Assembly (NCBI RefSeq): GCF_949628215.1
Contig: NC_134311.1
Span: forward strand, 58,946,205-59,010,204
Length of the DNA stretch: 64,000 nt
Direction of reading: 5' to 3'
Source: Phalacrocorax aristotelis
Lineage: Eukaryota > Chordata > Aves > Suliformes > Phalacrocoracidae
Both the position numbers and the translations under genes were made by a program. The notes under the pieces were generated by a model that had not been told where the DNA came from, did no database searches, and saw nothing but the letters and a program-made list of their open reading frames with translations. Below are positions 60,012 to 64,000 of the stretch, in pieces. The number at the start of each line of letters is the position of its first letter. Position 1 is the first letter of the stretch.

Positions 60012-60823
60012 GGGCCCATGAGAACCTCAGGAGGTTCAACAAGGCCAAGTGCAGGGTCCTGCACCTGGGTCAGGGCAACCACTCAGATCAACACCAGCTG
60101 GGGGATGAAGGGATGAAGAGATTGAGAGCAGCCCTTCTGAAAAGGATTTGGGGGTGCTGGTGGTTGAAAAGCTGGAGATGTGCCGGCAATATGTGCTCGC
60201 AGCCCAGAAAGGCAACTGTAACCTGGGCTGCATCAAAAGCAGCGTGGCCAGCAGGTCGAGGAAGGTGATTCTGCCCCTCTACTCCGCTCTGGCGAGAGCC
60301 CACCTGCAGTGCTGAGTCCAGCTCCGGAGTCCCCAGCACAGGAAAGACATGGACCTGTTGGAGCGGGTCCAGAGGAGGCCACAAAAATGATCCGAGGGCT
60401 GGAGCACCTCTGCTATGAGGACAGGCTGAGAGAGTTGGGGTTGTTCAGCCTGGAGAAGAGAAGGCTCTGGGGAGACCTTAATGTGGCCTTCCAGTACTAG
60501 AGGGCGACTACAGGAAAGATGGGGGCAACCTCTTTAGCAAGGCCTGTTGTGACAGGACAAGGGGTGATGGTTTTAAACTAAAGGAGGGTAGATTTAGACT
60601 GGGTAGAAGGATGAAATTTTCTATGATGATAAGGGTGGTGAAACACTGGCACAGGTTGCCTGGAGATGAGGTAGATGCCCCATCCCTGGAAACATTCAAG
60701 ATCAGGCTGGACGGGGCTCTGAGCATCCTGATCTAGTTGAAGATGTCCCTGTTCATTGCAGGGATTTGGACTGGCGGACCTTTAACAGTCCCTTCCAAAC
60801 CAAACCATTCTATGATTCTATGA
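60012..60823 (+). mobile_element. CR1 LINE 3' fragment, young copy
   Basis: Plus-strand 3' end of CR1. It is truncated within the last part of the RT-containing ORF (just before ENLRRFNKAKC) and ends with two ATTCTATG-type octamers (about 60807-60823), the hallmark of avian CR1. By hand it differs from the copy at 28649-29570 by about ten substitutions and one 3-bp indel in some 780 bp. It lacks the 8-bp tandem expansion because it is truncated past that point. It lies in the CWC27 intron, antisense to the gene. Minus-strand open frames here, for example 60088-60384, are shadows. Confidence 0.94.
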
Positions 60824-63800
60824 TAACCTGGGGTCAAAAGTAGCTTGTTAGCTGTAGTCAGTGGCAGGAAAGCCTGGAGCTTATCAACTATGGACTTATT
60901 AGCAGGTGTCACTGAGGTAAGAATTAATAGAGAAGCTGTCAGAAAACCATGGACAAGATCTTAAACAAAAAGATAAATTATTTACTTAATGAAAAATAGA
61001 GGTGGGAGGAATGGAGAAGAAAACTAAACCAAAGATGCTTACAAGTTGACTGATTGTAAACCTATTGAAGTTTTGAATACACAGTCATAATAAAGCTGCT
61101 GCGTATGAACTAGGAGAACAAATATAAAGTTAATATGTTCAACTGAAAAAAAAAAACCAAAATGGAAATAAAAGATTTTTCAATGCAAACAAACATGCCT
61201 AGGCAAAAACCCCATGTATGTTTGGATTCTGTACTAATCAACTGCAAAAATATCTTTGATTTGATGGAATAACTTAAAATAATAACAAGTATACTGTACT
61301 GAGTCTACGCATATCAATCTTTACAGCATTAGATGTCTTTGTGTACAATCTTTGTGACAGAAAATCTAGGATAAACAAGTCAGTATCAGAATGAAAGTTT
61401 TGTGGCCAATGAATTACTGCTTTACCAGGAGGGAGGGAGAACGAGCTCAGTTACTGTAGATTACAATATAGTACTACTAACAAAACCAGACAAAATTAAA
61501 AGCTATAGACTATATGGGATCTGTTTGAATGCTTTAGAGAAATCTTAAAAACAAAACTTGAGACTTTTCATTATAATTGATTCTTGATGTGTGAGCTTCA
61601 TAAATCTTATTGCACAGCATTGTCAGCATGCCTGCGTATTACTCTGTCCTATGGAAATACTTAAGAATCGTTTCCAGTGTATAAAACTTCAGTAGTTTAT
61701 AACCCTGTACACACTACTATCACCAAAACTTATTTTTTTTACCCGTATCTACAATTCAGAAAAACATAATGTACCATCAGAGTGACTCATGATTGCATAT
61801 TTGTAGTTTAATTATAAAAACATTGTCTCACAGTGGAGGGACTGAAGTAATTTATTTTAGTTAACATGCTTTCTGCATTTGTCATATTCTTCTCAATTTA
61901 TTAAAGATGAGCATGTGAGTATTTTTTTAAGACCACACACCAAATCATACTATCCTCGTCTGAATTAAAATATAGGCCTAAAGAGATGGAGGCATTCCTT
62001 GTGAGTGGTTTTAGAGTGTGTTATATGAGCATATGTAGAAGTGTAGTCACACATAGCGCTTTCATCAACTTGGGTTTTCAAAAAATGCCACAGCACATTT
62101 GCAGGATACAACTACAAGAAATTAAAAATAAATACATCCCTAATTCTTGGGTCAGGCCATACTGTGTCCCAGGTAGTTTGCAAATTAGATGCAGTAGATT
62201 CAGACTAAGCAATGTTTACTTCTCTCCAAGAGCTGAAAGAAGTCATAGTCTCTGACTCCTATTCATAACTTTCCACTGAGGTGTTCCCAGCTGTGATTAA
62301 AAATAAGCTGATATTAAGAAACTTTTTGATATTCCCAGAATCAATTTCAGACGCAGTATCTCATAGGTGAAGCAAAATAAATGGACTGTGGTGGAGATTT
62401 TAAAAAATATTTTCCTAATGTGAACTTAAGCTTGTTTTTTGCAAGTCACAGATCTTCACAGGTAGACCTGTTTTGCATCACTGTAAATGGTAAAAATCAC
62501 ACTTAGTACTACATTCCAAAAACAATTAAAGTTCATTTCATTTGTAAGGAACGTGGGAAGTATTTAATAATTATCTCTACACGAATTATTTGAATTTACA
62601 GTAATCCTACTCAAGCTCCTCCAGCAAAAGTTTGCACTTGCATAATTTTCCAAGGGTGGAGTTAAGGCTGGAATTCCACATATACAAGTTGCATGAGACT
62701 TTTACTTGCTCAGTTTATAGCTCTCTTCCCTTCTGCATGCTTCTGGGTTCAGTGGGGAGCTGGTTGTCCAGTCACGCTTCTGCAGCCACTGTGCTGAAAG
62801 CTCTAACTTCCATCTCTTCATCTCTGGTCTTTGGGAATCTACTAACTTGTGCACATCACCGCTTGTTGACAGTTCATTTTAAACAAGTGAGACATACAAC
62901 TTTAAAACACACTTTTTCTTCAAAATTTAAAGGATGAAACTCAGAAGAAGAAAAGTTTTGTGGCTTTTTTTTTTTCTTAAAACTAGTTTCAATAAACTAG
63001 CTTATAAAAGCTGATGATTCTGGGTTTAAAGTATTGAGTTTCTTTAGAAGTAACCATAAAGTTATTTTCTTAACGTCTATTAAGATAGTGCTGCAAATCA
63101 GAACCAGCTATCTTAGAACATATTTATTGTTGGAAAGGGTTGATTTTTACCCCAGCCAGATGACAGCATCCTACAGTTTAACCGCTGTCCTATCCCATGT
63201 AAGGAGGAAGCACCTGTTCTGCTGTACTGCACTTCTTCCCTTCAGTGTTACTCAAGGAAATTCAGTATTTGGCTCTCTTCTGTACCCCAGAAATGAAATA
63301 GCTTGAAATGTTAGACTGAAATACCTGAATTCATTTAAGATGGTTTCAGAGACAGCACAGGGTTTCAAATGTATGTGGATACTTTCCTGGCGTAGTGATA
63401 TTCTCAGATAATTATCTTTGCAACAGTCAGCAAACAAGACTTCACAGTTACTAGCAGAGTAGCTCCTATACGTCCTTAAGCTGTGGTAACTAACACATTA
63501 CCTTGGTGATCAGTTTGATTACTTTCTAGGAGGTAACAAGTGGGAGAATGTTGGCTGCAACTGAAGCTACAATAGAAACTTCAACACAGCAGAAAACATT
63601 CAAGAACAATTCAACAGCACGATTAAGCTGTGTGTCCAACAGACTAGCACAGGCAACGCCGTATTTGCCAACTGTGCATCAAAGAACAAACCCCATCTAT
63701 ACAGTGCTCTCTAGGCAGACTTAACCAGTTTATTGAGGGGATATATCATGTTCTTTTGAGCTACTCTAGTGAGACGGTACTTGTAAAAAAAGGTATGATA

Positions 63801-64000
63801 TACAGTAACCCCTCTGATTTTGAGATGTGTGAGCCATGCACTGGATCTGAACCAGCTGCTGACAAGTGGCAGTCATGTTAAGTGTAGCATAAACAGAAGT
63901 CTGGTATCACAACAGCTCTGGCCTTTCCAGAACTGCCCTTTGGGAGAACCTGAAGTGGCAGTCAGTGAACTGAATCATTTTGAATCCCAGCAAAAGCAAG

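Larger units (their letters stand above)
59358..64000 (-). other. CWC27: CWC27 last intron (3' part)
   Basis: Intron sequence upstream of the terminal CWC27 exon; its donor lies outside the window. I looked for the preceding exon (acidic residues ending before the Trp codon, with a minus-strand GT donor) and did not find it. It contains an 11-C run, a CR1 copy in the opposite orientation, and otherwise AT-rich sequence. Confidence 0.8.

Noticed and set aside
59358..64000. A second CWC27 exon inside the window
   Set aside because: I searched for the acidic stretch preceding the split Trp codon with a minus-strand GT donor and saw no match, so the previous exon is taken to be outside the window.

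Overview
The window looks like a vertebrate nuclear genome, most probably a bird. It is AT-rich with short GT-AG-bounded exons in long introns, and it carries CR1 LINE copies whose 3' ends have the avian-type ATTCTATG octamer. There are no prokaryotic operons, ribosome-binding sites, rRNAs or CRISPR arrays. Two genes are recognisable, arranged tail to tail. In birds this neighbourhood (human 5q12) is, from general knowledge, Z-linked; the sequence alone cannot show that.

Layout: 1-13020 is the 3' end of ADAMTS6 on the + strand. It comprises the last three coding exons (2225-2401, 3623-3779, 9838-9947), which encode the last two thrombospondin type 1 repeats and the six-cysteine PLAC domain, then about 3 kb of probable 3'UTR ending near an AATAAA at 12992. 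From about 13021 to 58940 lies a 46-kb intergenic stretch with no gene I can support. It holds two minus-oriented CR1 copies (28649-29570 and 42186-43655), a GC-rich block (17316-18560), a direct-repeat-flanked segment (25120-25405), a strong G-quadruplex motif (32331-32364) and several perfect hairpins. From about 58940 to the end is the 3' end of CWC27 on the minus strand: 3'UTR, terminal coding exon (59195-59357), and part of its last intron, which contains a third, plus-oriented CR1 (60012-60823).

How the genes relate: ADAMTS6 is a secreted metalloprotease of the ADAMTS family and CWC27 is a spliceosome-associated cyclophilin-like protein. They are unrelated in function; their adjacency and convergence match conserved vertebrate synteny and support both identifications.

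Most notable: the CR1 copies at 28.6-29.6 kb and 60.0-60.8 kb are in opposite orientation and nearly identical (by hand about ten substitutions and one 3-bp indel in roughly 780 bp). They form a young inverted repeat that brackets the CWC27 terminal exon. One copy contains a threefold 8-bp duplication that by itself accounts for its reverse-transcriptase frame break. I found no convincing new biological system; several unexplained blocks are listed with tests.
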